Source of the DNA: Paucidesulfovibrio gracilis DSM 16080 | Lineage (GTDB): Bacteria > Desulfobacterota > Desulfovibrionia > Desulfovibrionales > Desulfovibrionaceae | DNA: 64,000 nucleotides | Direction: 5' to 3' | NCBI RefSeq assembly: GCF_900167125.1 | Contig: NZ_FUYC01000003.1 | Location: 347,996-411,995 of the forward strand | Part shown: positions 41,025 to 49,707 of the stretch, piece by piece | Layout: each line of letters opens with the position of its first letter | Numbering within the stretch: the first letter of the stretch is position 1 | The notes under the pieces: generated by a model | Told to the model about the DNA's origin: nothing | The model's database searches: none | What the model saw: only the letters and a program-made list of their open reading frames with translations | Program-made: the position numbers and the translations under genes

Positions 41025-42847
41025 GCGTATTTTTCCTCAAGTTTTTCCAATGCACCGAGCTTCATGTCTTTCCCAATGGCAACTAAAAAGGATTCCTCGG
41101 CAAAAGGAACACCGAGATCGGACAATTCATATCGACCCGAAACGAATTGAACCACCCGCGCGTTGATAGCATCACGAACCATAACGATCCCTTTAAGGCG
41201 GAAAACATTGGCTGACCCCATTTCTTCCAGAAGCTTCAACAATTCCGACTCGTTCAGAGGAGCAGAAAAAGTGAAGCGCCTGGAAAAAAATCCCTCCATG
41301 CCGTGGTCATGATGGTGCTGAGGTGGTTTGTTGGCTGCTGCTGCGGGCCAAAGCGTTTTTTCCAACGGATCATCGTCATACAAAAGCCCCGGATTGATTA
41401 CTCCGTGAGAAACGTGAACGAGTACGGCTCGGGGGTTTATCTTTTGCAAAATGCCGGCAAGCTCCCGTTGATCCGCTTCGGAAGCCAAATCACATTTGTT
41501 GAGGAGCAGAACATCCGCAGCCTTGACCTGATCACGCCCCACATCACTGGCGGCCAGGATATGCCTAGCGTTGACGGCATCCACCAGCGTGGTGATGGAA
41601 TCCAGGCGGACCAACGGACGAAGTGTTTCCAGTTCATTTAATATATTGAAAGGATTAGCTAGTCCGGTACTTTCAAGCACGATGATTTTGGGATGAAACT
41701 GTTCCTTGAGCTGTGCAACACCTTTTGAAAGATTTCCAGCCAAGGTGCAACAAACGCATCCTTCATCCATTTCAATGATGGAATCATCTCCCTCCAGCAA
41801 TTTCCCATCCACACCGGTCTGCCCAACTTCATTTTGAATGATGGCCACAAGTTCGTCACGAGCGGCATGGTATTCCAGCAACTGATTCAGAAAGGTCGTT
41901 TTCCCTGAACCGAGAAATCCGCTCAATACGATGAGTCGCGGACGAGAATCAAACGCATGTGCGTATTGGGGGCAACGTTGGAGCCGCTGTGCGTCATGCA
42001 CATCCCACAACAGCGCCGTATTGAACGGGGAGGGCATGTGTCGGCGATCAGAAAAAGTCCAAAAAAAATCCTGAAACTGGGAAACGGTCGCTGTGGAGGT
42101 GACACGATCCGTTCCCCAGCTCAGGATATCCGTAAAAAATAGAGAGGTTGAGGCAGAAGAAAAGGATTGTCCGTCTTGTCGAACCATCCGGGCTGTGCCG
42201 GGCCGCTGCCGCCTCTCCAAGAATCGAGGAGGCTCTCCTAAACTATGGGACACAGAAGCAGCCAGGATAAGATATAAATCCAAAGCGAGCTGATGGGCCG
42301 GAATATCCTCTTCGGCCTCCCCAGGAGAGAGAATCCATTGACCATCTTGAGTCCGCATCCCGTCCTGGGCCACCGTAATAATCCGTTCCGGAGCTTCCAG
42401 AACCAAAGATAGCGTTGTTTCCAAATGATCCAGCGCCAGACACACCCGACCAATATGAAACGGAGCGGCCCATGGTAGAACCGCTGAAAAATTACGGACA
42501 CGGTGTCGGTACTCTTCCTGCATCACGGAATGATTGGCAGCGAGCGACATGCATTCCAGGAGTTTTTCATCTGGATCGGGAAAATAAAAAATATCGAATG
42601 ATGCCGAATGGTCCTGACAGGAAGCCTCGTGTGTTTTGGCGCACAGTCCAAACACACCCGGCCGAGTTTGCAACTTCAGCGTCCGGGCCATGGGTCCACG
42701 GGGACAGACAGCCATTCCCTTCCATCCGCTCAAACGCTTGAACGCATCATCTCGGCATGCCGCGAGTAGGCAATTCATCAACATTTCATGCATATCAACA
42801 AATTGGCCGACTTGACGCTGAGGAGGGAGAAGGGCGGAGAGCTGCAT
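41021..42847 (-). CDS. CobW/YjiA-type metallochaperone GTPase with a novel N-terminal half
   Basis: 608 residues. Residues about 303-608 are a complete CobW protein: P-loop GFLGSGKTTFLNQLL (310 on), metal-binding GCVCC (363-367), ESTGLANPFN, NKCD, a His-rich loop HHHDHG near 500, and the C-terminal CobW_C domain. Residues 1-303 match nothing I know; they contain Cys (FGLCAKTHEASC) and a helical repeat-like region. CobW proteins deliver metal ions (Zn, Co). The overlap with exbB suggests a metal-acquisition role, for example for an outer-membrane importer. RBS AGGA lies 10 bases upstream. Confidence 0.85.
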   Translation of the reverse strand: MQLSALLPPQRQVGQFVDMHEMLMNCLLAACRDDAFKRLSGWKGMAVCPRGPMARTLKLQTRPGVFGLCAKTHEASCQDHSASFDIFYFPDPDEKLLECMSLAANHSVMQEEYRHRVRNFSAVLPWAAPFHIGRVCLALDHLETTLSLVLEAPERIITVAQDGMRTQDGQWILSPGEAEEDIPAHQLALDLYLILAASVSHSLGEPPRFLERRQRPGTARMVRQDGQSFSSASTSLFFTDILSWGTDRVTSTATVSQFQDFFWTFSDRRHMPSPFNTALLWDVHDAQRLQRCPQYAHAFDSRPRLIVLSGFLGSGKTTFLNQLLEYHAARDELVAIIQNEVGQTGVDGKLLEGDDSIIEMDEGCVCCTLAGNLSKGVAQLKEQFHPKIIVLESTGLANPFNILNELETLRPLVRLDSITTLVDAVNARHILAASDVGRDQVKAADVLLLNKCDLASEADQRELAGILQKINPRAVLVHVSHGVINPGLLYDDDPLEKTLWPAAAANKPPQHHHDHGMEGFFSRRFTFSAPLNESELLKLLEEMGSANVFRLKGIVMVRDAINARVVQFVSGRYELSDLGVPFAEESFLVAIGKDMKLGALEKLEEKYA

Positions 42848-42865
42848 GCCGTGTCCTTGTGGAGC

Positions 42866-42895
42866 GCGTCCGACCGACGTTTGCCGGTCGGACGC
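42866..42895. other. Strong inverted repeat between the MBL and CobW genes
   Basis: GCGTCCGACCG (42866-42876) pairs with CGGTCGGACGC (42885-42895) across an 8-base loop. There is no T run on either side, so it is either a Rho-linked or processing hairpin rather than a standard terminator. It lies 20 bases after the MBL gene stop in the minus direction. Confidence 0.65.
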
Positions 42896-42915
42896 ATGGG
42901 GTAGGGTGACGGTTG

Positions 42916-44085
42916 TTAGACGCCGAAAGTGATCTTATCGCCGTTGCCGAGGTAATCCTTCGAAGCGGAGCGGAATCGGGCTGTTCCGCGAACCACTGGA
43001 TATCCAGCCTCAATGAATTTTTTGGCCGTCAGGTGACCGGTACAATGGTTGCAACCAATGCGTTCAAAATCCCACTCACCCAGAGAGATAACCAAGTCGT
43101 CATATTTGGGATCCCAATCCTCGAAGGGTGAGATGTGCAGTCCACCATAGATTCCGTAAAATCTATCCTGGTCGTATTTCAGGTTGGCATAGGCAAAATC
43201 GGCAAACTTGAGCACGCCCTGATGGCAACACCCCGAAACCAGCACCAGTCCCTTATCCTTGATATTAAAGGCCAGAGAGGTTTCACCAAAGACCCGGTTG
43301 ATGATGGGGACGTTGAACTTCAACAAAGCCACACCCGGAGCGATTTCGGTCACGGGCTGGTTGACGATAACAGGTTCCCCTTTATACCCGGAATCCTTGA
43401 TATACTGTAACCCCTCCTTATAAAATCCATCATGGACATACAGCGGGATGCGGTTGTCATACTTCATGGTCACGGGCAGTCCCCAGAAGTGATCCCAGTG
43501 CTCGTGAGAGATGAACAGGGCTTCGATCTGCTGGTCGCGGAGCATCTGGTCCACACCCTCGCGTTTGAAGCAATCATTCATCCAGGAATAAGACCACCCG
43601 GTATCCAGCAGGTATTTGTGCATGGAACCGTCGAGCGCCTCAACTTCGATGAGGCAGGAATACCCGCCGGGGTTTTCCGGGTGCAAAGCAAGCTTTTTCT
43701 GAATATCCCAGGCTTTTTCAATGTCATGAGGGATCAGATCTTTGATTGTGGAGATGCCGTCCTCATATGACCCCATAGCCGACCCCTTGCCGTTGGCAAA
43801 AGGTGCCCAGTTCAGGGTGTATTGGTTCACCAACAGCCCACCAGCCTCATGGATGTCCCCGATCAGGTGGGCATTGTTGAACCAGCTGGTTTCCGAGATG
43901 TTGGTGATGCGAATGCTACGGCAGGCTCCAAAATCATGTTGCTTGCGCTGCACTTCCGGCAGACGGTCGTACGACCACGGGGTATAGGAATACATGCCCA
44001 TTCCGGCAAACGCCCCGACCAAAGCACCGGTGGCGGCGCCTTTCACGAAGTCGCGTCGACTCAGGTTCTTTTTTTCGTTGCTCAT
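42916..44085 (-). CDS. Tat-exported metallo-beta-lactamase-fold protein
   Basis: 389 residues. A twin-arginine signal (NLSRRDFVKGAATGALVGAF) with a hydrophobic core to about residue 30. The MBL fold is complete: HEHWDH at 194-199, SGCCHQG at 284-290 (as the GCSHxG motif of the RFAP-synthase-like subgroup), GGLH at 314-317 and NHCTGH at 346-351. Zinc or iron binding is expected. The subgroup includes beta-RFAP synthase relatives, but an exported member has no obvious pterin substrate. RBS GGAGC. It is the last gene of the gntR operon; 24 bases separate it from the membrane protein gene. Confidence 0.85.
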   Translation of the reverse strand: MSNEKKNLSRRDFVKGAATGALVGAFAGMGMYSYTPWSYDRLPEVQRKQHDFGACRSIRITNISETSWFNNAHLIGDIHEAGGLLVNQYTLNWAPFANGKGSAMGSYEDGISTIKDLIPHDIEKAWDIQKKLALHPENPGGYSCLIEVEALDGSMHKYLLDTGWSYSWMNDCFKREGVDQMLRDQQIEALFISHEHWDHFWGLPVTMKYDNRIPLYVHDGFYKEGLQYIKDSGYKGEPVIVNQPVTEIAPGVALLKFNVPIINRVFGETSLAFNIKDKGLVLVSGCCHQGVLKFADFAYANLKYDQDRFYGIYGGLHISPFEDWDPKYDDLVISLGEWDFERIGCNHCTGHLTAKKFIEAGYPVVRGTARFRSASKDYLGNGDKITFGV

Positions 44086-44108
44086 TTTTTAGCTCCTTAT
44101 TCCCCTGC

Positions 44109-45512
44109 TTAGTCGATGATAGTGAAGTTCGCGCCGATCCAAGGCAGAACGTTGATCACGGCAAAATACGCGAGAGCGCCTATGGCCAATCCGATCAAAA
44201 GTCCCTTGGCGATGCCAGGAGTCCACTTCACGTCATGGGCGACAATTTCTTCATGAACTTCATTCAACTCTTCCGGAGATTTGGATTCAGCCTTCCACCC
44301 CGGCCAACCATCCATGAACCAATAGTTGATCAGGAAGATATTGATGAGCCAAATCATTGGAATCATGGGGAACTGCTGGGGATGCGAGAAGCCCTTTTGT
44401 GTCCCCAGGAAGAGGTGGGATGTCTTGTAGTAGATGACGTAAACCAGGACGGCTCCTGCCGCAGTGATCAACGTCCGCAAAAAGACGTTCACCGGACGAC
44501 TGAACTTCGTGGGCCAATTGTTGCAGTAGAAGCTCAGGTACAACGTGGGTACAAGCCAAAAAATGGCCATTTCCCCGACATGCAACCAACGCCAATCCGG
44601 TGCCATAAGGCGGCGGGTTCCACGAATAGTTTCGCCCCAAACAAGATCTTGCGCATAATACAGGAAGAAGCACAGGGCCACGGCAATGCCGATGATACCG
44701 AAGAACGATGCCGTGCGGCGCAAGGCATTATTTTTTATTAAGTTAAAGGGGTATCGTTCCCAAATGGTCTCATACAACCAAACAATCACGGTGCAGCACA
44801 TAATCCAGGCGATATGGAAGTTGCCGGACACGGTGTTGGCAAAGTCTTCCCAATAGGGAGGACAAATAGCTGTGAATTTCTGCCAAGGGTAGAACAAGAT
44901 GGCCATATGGGAGTGCATGGTCAGGAAGAAGACTATCATGCTGAAAAAGAAGGTCACCAACACAATGGTGATACCTCTTGCAGGTTGGGTCAATTTCTGC
45001 CAGGGCGCATTTTCGCAGGCCACCACCCAGCTGGGGGACAGCCAGGAAGCAATGGCCGCAAACATCATAATCGCCTCGGCCGCATATTCAATGGAATAGA
45101 AATCCGTAATACCCATGGCCATAAGACGGTCTGGATCAAAATAGGCAATACCGAAGTTGCCAAGAATCTCGACAAAAAAGCCCTTGATGAGCAGAACCAT
45201 GGCCGCGACACTTACCAAAGTGAGCACAGCCCCTTTAACCAAGGGGTGGGTCTTGTTCAACCAGGAACGTCGGAACGGCCAGAAGTCAAAGATATATGCG
45301 ACCCAGATGAACAAAATCAAAAGCCAGCGGCAGACCATGTAGCCCACATAGGGGGTATACATACGCATAAGACCCCGTGGGTCTTGAAAAATCCACCAAG
45401 TAGCATAAAAAAAAGCCAAAATGAGGACGGTGTTGACCAATGCCGGAATAGGTCCACTCCAGCGTTTGACCAACTTCCTGCTCTCAAGATAGCTGAAGTC
45501 GTGACTGTCCAT
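44109..45512 (-). CDS. Multi-helix membrane protein, function unknown
   Basis: 467 residues with about 11 membrane helices by reading, rich in Trp, Phe and Tyr, with His and Cys in the membrane part (FFLTMHSHMAILFYPW, NFHIAWIMCCTVIVWLY, RWLHVGEMAIFWLVPTLYL). No ATP-binding, redox or transporter signature I recognise. It resembles neither the TRAP DctM nor the common major-facilitator layout. The N- and C-termini are charged. It is in tight order between the small RREFF protein and the Tat MBL protein, so the two are likely partners. RBS GGAG six bases before the ATG. Confidence 0.8.
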   Translation of the reverse strand: MDSHDFSYLESRKLVKRWSGPIPALVNTVLILAFFYATWWIFQDPRGLMRMYTPYVGYMVCRWLLILFIWVAYIFDFWPFRRSWLNKTHPLVKGAVLTLVSVAAMVLLIKGFFVEILGNFGIAYFDPDRLMAMGITDFYSIEYAAEAIMMFAAIASWLSPSWVVACENAPWQKLTQPARGITIVLVTFFFSMIVFFLTMHSHMAILFYPWQKFTAICPPYWEDFANTVSGNFHIAWIMCCTVIVWLYETIWERYPFNLIKNNALRRTASFFGIIGIAVALCFFLYYAQDLVWGETIRGTRRLMAPDWRWLHVGEMAIFWLVPTLYLSFYCNNWPTKFSRPVNVFLRTLITAAGAVLVYVIYYKTSHLFLGTQKGFSHPQQFPMIPMIWLINIFLINYWFMDGWPGWKAESKSPEELNEVHEEIVAHDVKWTPGIAKGLLIGLAIGALAYFAVINVLPWIGANFTIID

Positions 45513-45546
45513 TTCAAACTCCTTCGCGAACGGGGAGGGAGGGTGA

Positions 45547-45801
45547 TCAATCCTCGGTCTCCAAACGCTCTCTCTTCATGGGTGATGACGTCGGTTCCGG
45601 GTCGGGAACCAGCTCCTCCAATCGCCCGGGCGAAACAGTCGCCGGATCAATACCCAAAGCCATGGCGCGCAAAAACCGTTGCTCTTCCGTAAGGCGAACC
45701 GATTTGGAAGTCTGGGCAACGGAGTGGGGCTGCGTCGCTCCGGAGTCGTCAGAATCTCCGAGGTTGGGGACGATGCGGCGAAAAAATTCTCTACGATTCA
45801 T
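45547..45801 (-). CDS. Small RREFF protein of the gntR operon
   Basis: 84 residues beginning MNRREFFRRIVPNLGDSDDS. RREFF recalls a twin-arginine motif but no hydrophobic core follows, so it is not a normal Tat signal. A second half reads EEQRFLRAMALGIDPATVSPG, followed by a charged tail. No family recognised. RBS AGGAATA; gap of 16 bases after gntR and 34 bases before the membrane protein gene. Confidence 0.7.
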   Translation of the reverse strand: MNRREFFRRIVPNLGDSDDSGATQPHSVAQTSKSVRLTEEQRFLRAMALGIDPATVSPGRLEELVPDPEPTSSPMKRERLETED

Positions 45802-45817
45802 GGTCTATTCCTGCCGA

Positions 45818-46501
45818 TTACAACACATCTTCCGGAAGGATCAGTTTGGAATAGAGCCGGATGCATTCACCAGCAGCTTTGAACGCCTCTTCACTTTTAC
45901 CGCTGCGTAGCGCATTGAACAGCTCAACGTGATAAGCAAAGAGGGAGTCGGTTTGCACTTCCGCCAGGCCGATTCCGGTAAACTCCAAATTGTCCGCGGC
46001 AGCCAACAGCTCATTGAAGAGCAAAATTAAATAGTCATTTTGTGTCGAACTGGCGAGAAGCAGGAAAAAAGAGATGTACTCCCTATTAAACGAGCGGACT
46101 TCAAAATTGAATACAGCTTCTCCCAATCGGGCCGTTGCTTTTTCAAGGCCGGCAACCGCTTCCGGCGAAAGTGTACCTGACTGCTCTCGGACCAGAGCCG
46201 GAACAAGCAATGAAAGCGTCTGCAGTAACTGGCGTATGGCTTGTTGCGATTTTCTGTTTCGTAGCTGCTCCCAGCTGATGCGACCCTCTTTGCTCTTCAA
46301 ATAGCAGCCGCTTTTTTCACGAATTTCCACATATCCCATGGTTTCGAGATTGCAGAGCACTTCTCGGATAGTATTTCGGCTGGTAACAAACATTTCGGCC
46401 AAACGTCGCTCTCCGGGAATACGGTCTCCAATGGAAAACCTGTTTCCTTGAAGCATTTCGATCATCCGCTGACATAGTATGGGGCGTTGTGCTGTAGCCA
46501 T
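45818..46501 (-). CDS. GntR/FadR-family transcription regulator
   Basis: 227 residues. N-terminal winged helix (about 8-75) with IGDRIPGERRLAEMFVTSRN, then TIREVLCNLETMGYVEIREK. The C-terminal part is helical (FCD-like), with REYISFFLLLASSTQNDYLI and YHVELFNALRSGKSEEAFKA, as in FadR, PdhR and LldR relatives that sense acids or carboxylates. Three matching operator-like sites lie upstream; one sits next to the start codon. It leads the small protein - membrane protein - MBL operon. Confidence 0.9.
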   Translation of the reverse strand: MATAQRPILCQRMIEMLQGNRFSIGDRIPGERRLAEMFVTSRNTIREVLCNLETMGYVEIREKSGCYLKSKEGRISWEQLRNRKSQQAIRQLLQTLSLLVPALVREQSGTLSPEAVAGLEKATARLGEAVFNFEVRSFNREYISFFLLLASSTQNDYLILLFNELLAAADNLEFTGIGLAEVQTDSLFAYHVELFNALRSGKSEEAFKAAGECIRLYSKLILPEDVL

Positions 46502-46503
46502 TT

Positions 46504-46514
46504 TGGTCCAACCA
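46504..46514. promoter_or_regulatory. GntR operator-like site 1
   Basis: TGGTCCAACCA, a perfect TGGT-N3-ACCA dyad of the kind bound by FadR/PdhR/LldR-type GntR proteins. Two bases upstream of the gntR ATG, so binding should block initiation (autorepression). Confidence 0.7.
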
Positions 46515-46532
46515 GTTGTTTGCTATTTTTCA

Positions 46533-46571
46533 CATTTTGTTTCCTGGCTGCCATCTTTCAGAAACAAAATG
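46533..46571. repeat. Inverted repeat in the gntR leader region
   Basis: CATTTTGTTTC (46533-46543) is perfectly complementary to GAAACAAAATG (46561-46571) with a 17-base gap. It lies between operator sites 1 and 2. It could be a second regulator's site or a leader hairpin. Confidence 0.55.
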
Positions 46572-46608
46572 CGTAAGGCAAGGTTTTTTGCACGTTCCTT
46601 CTCAAAAC

Positions 46609-46619
46609 TGGACCAACCA
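46609..46619. promoter_or_regulatory. GntR operator-like site 2
   Basis: TGGACCAACCA, one base off the TGGT-N3-ACCA dyad, inside CTGG-N5-CCAG. It is 105 bases from site 1, ten helical turns. Confidence 0.55.
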
Positions 46620-46772
46620 GATTTAAAAAAAGCGTGCAAGAAAAAGAAAAGGAAAAGAAATGAGCACCTGAAATTGTTAACTAAAGAATGGAACATAAAA
46701 ATTGGCCAGGTCCATGATGAAAAATGAAGCCATGATCGTAAAAAAGAGTACGTCTACCGAAATGTGTCTGTC

Positions 46773-46783
46773 TGGTTGGACCA
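46773..46783. promoter_or_regulatory. GntR operator-like site 3
   Basis: TGGTTGGACCA, a perfect TGGT-N3-ACCA dyad. With its flanks it is the reverse complement of site 1 over 13 bases. It lies about 270 bases upstream of gntR. Confidence 0.65.
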
Positions 46784-46807
46784 AACAATAGCGGCAGGGA
46801 ACATTTC

Positions 46808-46850
46808 AAAATGCTCATGGCCGGCGGAGCAACCCCACCGACCATGAGCA
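46808..46850 (-). terminator. Hairpin downstream of the PAS gene, likely terminator
   Basis: TGCTCATGG (46812-46820) pairs with CCATGAGCA (46842-46850), extended inward by CGGCGG/CCACCG with one mismatch. In the minus direction it is followed by TTTT. It lies 70 bases after the PAS gene stop, before the gntR regulatory stretch. Confidence 0.6.
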
Positions 46851-46919
46851 CCAAAATACCAAACGGTATCTGACAATTAATAAGGGAAAGAGAAGCGGAA
46901 AAGCCTCACCCAGGGAGGA

Positions 46920-48200
46920 TCACGAAAGACAGCGTTCGAGATGATCCAAAAAATCAGGATACAACTCCTGCATCGGAGCCGGGGCGTCAGGATCATAATT
47001 GCCTGCTCCCCGGGAACAAAAAATCAAAACTTTGGTCAAGACTCCATCATCAAAAAAGGGCTGAGCATAGTAGGAATGAATTCCCCTGGGGATGAACAAA
47101 GCCCAGTCAATCGCTTTGATGCTTTTCGATGTCTCCATGACCACGTGGTTGCTCAAGTTGAAACGAACTATATTTTCGGCAATCGATCCTTCGTAAAGAT
47201 GGCTCCGATTTTCAGGAACACTTTCGAACGGCTCACCAGCACCTGTGACCAGTACTTGATTCTGCGCTATGAAAATTCTGGAAAGCATAATGGCGTCAGT
47301 AGGGGATTCCGGGGGCAGGGCCGCAAGCATGGCCTCAAGAAGTTGCTTCACGGTGCGACATTTTTTCATCGCCGCACGAACTTCACGCACTGAAACAGAT
47401 TCATTGCCCCGAACAGGGATACCCTTGCATGCCTGGCAACTATTCAGGTGCGACAAGGTGACCCACAGCACGTTTTCATCATCTCTGGCTATGCCCTCGA
47501 TATGTGCGGAACACTGATGATGTCTCCCCATGGCGTCACTGACCTTGATTTCCCCACACCATGCGTCGGAAAAGATAAGGCCTTCGTAAATTTCGAACAA
47601 TCTGTTCTTGGGATTGTTCTGAAGCAGCATATCCAAATCGAGGGAGGTGATTTGCTGCGATGAATAGCCCAACAACTGAAGCGCTGCTTGATTGGCACGA
47701 AATACGCGGCGATCCGAAAAACGCACCAGAAGGACCGGATCAGGTACCAAGTCTATTTTTTCGGACAATCCGGGACGACCTTCGGTGGAAAGAATCGTGT
47801 TCACATGGGCGGTAATATCCAACAGCAACCCAACGGAACAAGAGGGATTTTCCGGGTCCGGCATGGCAATGATCTTGAACCAGCCCATACTGCCGTTTTC
47901 CAACCGCATGCGGAAGGTGCAAGCCGTGGCATGGCGGTTCCGGACCTGATTATAGCAATGGTGAAAGCGTTGACGATCCTCCTTCGGAATGCGCTCCTCG
48001 GCCTGCACCGGATTTTGCAACACGGCTCTGGCGTATTCACCTAAAGACGGAATCGTATAATTATTCAAGAAGGTTATTTCGTTTCCGACAATATCAATTC
48101 GCCAAACAACGGCGGGAAGCGCTTCAATATAGGCGGCAAGACAATGCTCCTTCCCTGAAAGCACGGTCGATGACATATCCACTCTAAAATTCTTTGCCAT
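46920..48200 (-). CDS. PAS-domain sensory protein without a visible output domain
   Basis: 426 residues. Two PAS-like domains: about 25-135 (AYIEALPAVVWRIDIVGNEI ... MRLENGSMGWFKIIAMPDPE) and about 150-265 (PDPVLLVRFSDRRVFRANQA, LQLLGYSSQQITS). The C-terminal 150 residues look GAF-like (VRAAMKKCRTVKQLLEAMLA ... PRGIHSYYAQPFFDDGVLTK). There is no HisKA, GGDEF, EAL or HTH part. It lies between the TRAP genes and the gntR operon on the same strand and may sense a compound for one of them. Confidence 0.78.
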   Translation of the reverse strand: MAKNFRVDMSSTVLSGKEHCLAAYIEALPAVVWRIDIVGNEITFLNNYTIPSLGEYARAVLQNPVQAEERIPKEDRQRFHHCYNQVRNRHATACTFRMRLENGSMGWFKIIAMPDPENPSCSVGLLLDITAHVNTILSTEGRPGLSEKIDLVPDPVLLVRFSDRRVFRANQAALQLLGYSSQQITSLDLDMLLQNNPKNRLFEIYEGLIFSDAWCGEIKVSDAMGRHHQCSAHIEGIARDDENVLWVTLSHLNSCQACKGIPVRGNESVSVREVRAAMKKCRTVKQLLEAMLAALPPESPTDAIMLSRIFIAQNQVLVTGAGEPFESVPENRSHLYEGSIAENIVRFNLSNHVVMETSKSIKAIDWALFIPRGIHSYYAQPFFDDGVLTKVLIFCSRGAGNYDPDAPAPMQELYPDFLDHLERCLS

Positions 48201-48322
48201 TTACGGTCGGTCCTCAATGTTGCTGTTGCTCACTTTTTCTTCAATCGCAGGATAGCCCGTATTCCCAGCCCTTGGCAAATTCCCTTGAATGCTGGTCCCA
48301 CCAGGAGACAAAACAATAGCAA

Positions 48323-48360
48323 TGCCGGACAGACGCACATGGAAGGCAATCTGTCCGGCA
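48323..48360 (-). other. Hairpin after dctM
   Basis: TGCCGGACAGA (48323-48333) pairs with TCTGTCCGGCA (48350-48360). On the minus strand it follows the dctM stop by about 30 bases with a weak T-rich tail (TTGCTATTGTTTTG), so it may terminate the TRAP operon before the PAS gene. Confidence 0.6.
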
Positions 48361-48391
48361 GTATGCTGAAAAGAAAGGCAAGGCATGCAGA

Positions 48392-49705
48392 CTAATACAT
48401 AAGACCCGGCAACCAAAGAATGATCTGCGGAAACACGAACAATAGAGAGATCCCCAAGGCAATGGCCGCCAGAAACGGACCAATGCCTCGGAATATCGAC
48501 TCCAGCCGAATTCCGGTTCGCAATTGTTGCGTAATCCCATAGACCACATAAACATTGATACCAACAGGCGGCGTAATGACACCCATTTCCGTGACGAGCA
48601 CAATGATGATCCCGAACCAGATCGGATCATACCCTAGACTCTGCACCACAGGGTAAAAGACCGGAATGGTGAGCATGATCAAAGCCAGGGAATCCATGAA
48701 ACAGCCGCCGATAAAGTAAATCAGGACAATCACGGCCATCACGGCAAACGCAGGCAAGTCAAACCCTGCCACCCAGGAGGCGATATCAAAGGGGATACGC
48801 GTCACCGCCAAAAATTTGCCGAAAACCACGGCTCCGGCAATAAGAAAGAGCACCATGCAGGATGTTCGCAACGTCTCATGCAGCGACTTAACCAAGGCCT
48901 TCCAGGTCAGACGGCCGCGAAAAAAAGAAAGCAGGCTGATGCCGATCACTCCTACGGAGGCTGCTTCCGTAGGAGTAAACCAACCTTGAAACATACCGCC
49001 AATAACCAATAGAAACACTATCAATGTGTCCGAAAGGCCAGACAGAGAGGCCAATCGTTGCCTCCAGGAGCACCGTTCCCCTTTGGGTCCCTGTTCCGGC
49101 GAACGCCGACAAACAAGCCAGACGGCACCGATGAAAAGCAGGGTGAGCAGCAATGCCGGAAAAATGCCTGCCACAAATAATTCGCCAATGGATTGCTCGG
49201 TGAGCACACCATAAACGATGAGCACGACACTAGGGGGCATGATCATGCCTAATCCACCGCCGGAAGCGACGGACCCGGCGGCCAGGGAATCCGCATAGCC
49301 AAAACGCTTCATCTCGGGAATGCCCACAGTGGCCATGGTGGCCGCCGTGGCTGGACTTGATCCGCAGATTGCCCCGAATCCAGTGCATGCCGTTACAGTC
49401 GCCATAGCAAGCCCACCGTTCACATGGCCGAAAAAACGGTATCCGGTATCATAGAGCTTTCGGCTAATGCCACAGTTGAAAGCAATCTGTCCCATGAGGA
49501 TGAACAGTGGAATGGTGCTTAAATCATAGGAGGCAAATGCGGAATAAATATTTCGGGATAAAAGGTTCAGTCCGCCTTTGGGGGAGATCAAAAGACTGAA
49601 GCCCACAAACCCAACCAGCGTCATCACGTAGGCAACAGGCATGCGTGTCATGAACAGCACGAGCATGAACGCAATGCCCAGAATGCCGACAAGAGTGGGA
49701 TCCAT
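48392..49705 (-). CDS. dctM: TRAP transporter large permease DctM
   Basis: 437 residues from the ATG at 49705 with GGAG upstream. Hydrophobic throughout, about 12 helices, with the DctM marks RMPVAYVMTLVGFVGFSLLI, CTGFGAICGSSPATAATMAT, PPSVVLIVYGVLTEQSIGEL and FIGGCFMDSLALIMLTIPVF. It forms the Na+-driven permease with DctQ. Last of the dctPQM set; only two bases separate it from dctQ. Confidence 0.92.
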   Translation of the reverse strand: MDPTLVGILGIAFMLVLFMTRMPVAYVMTLVGFVGFSLLISPKGGLNLLSRNIYSAFASYDLSTIPLFILMGQIAFNCGISRKLYDTGYRFFGHVNGGLAMATVTACTGFGAICGSSPATAATMATVGIPEMKRFGYADSLAAGSVASGGGLGMIMPPSVVLIVYGVLTEQSIGELFVAGIFPALLLTLLFIGAVWLVCRRSPEQGPKGERCSWRQRLASLSGLSDTLIVFLLVIGGMFQGWFTPTEAASVGVIGISLLSFFRGRLTWKALVKSLHETLRTSCMVLFLIAGAVVFGKFLAVTRIPFDIASWVAGFDLPAFAVMAVIVLIYFIGGCFMDSLALIMLTIPVFYPVVQSLGYDPIWFGIIIVLVTEMGVITPPVGINVYVVYGITQQLRTGIRLESIFRGIGPFLAAIALGISLLFVFPQIILWLPGLMY

Positions 49706-49707
49706 GA

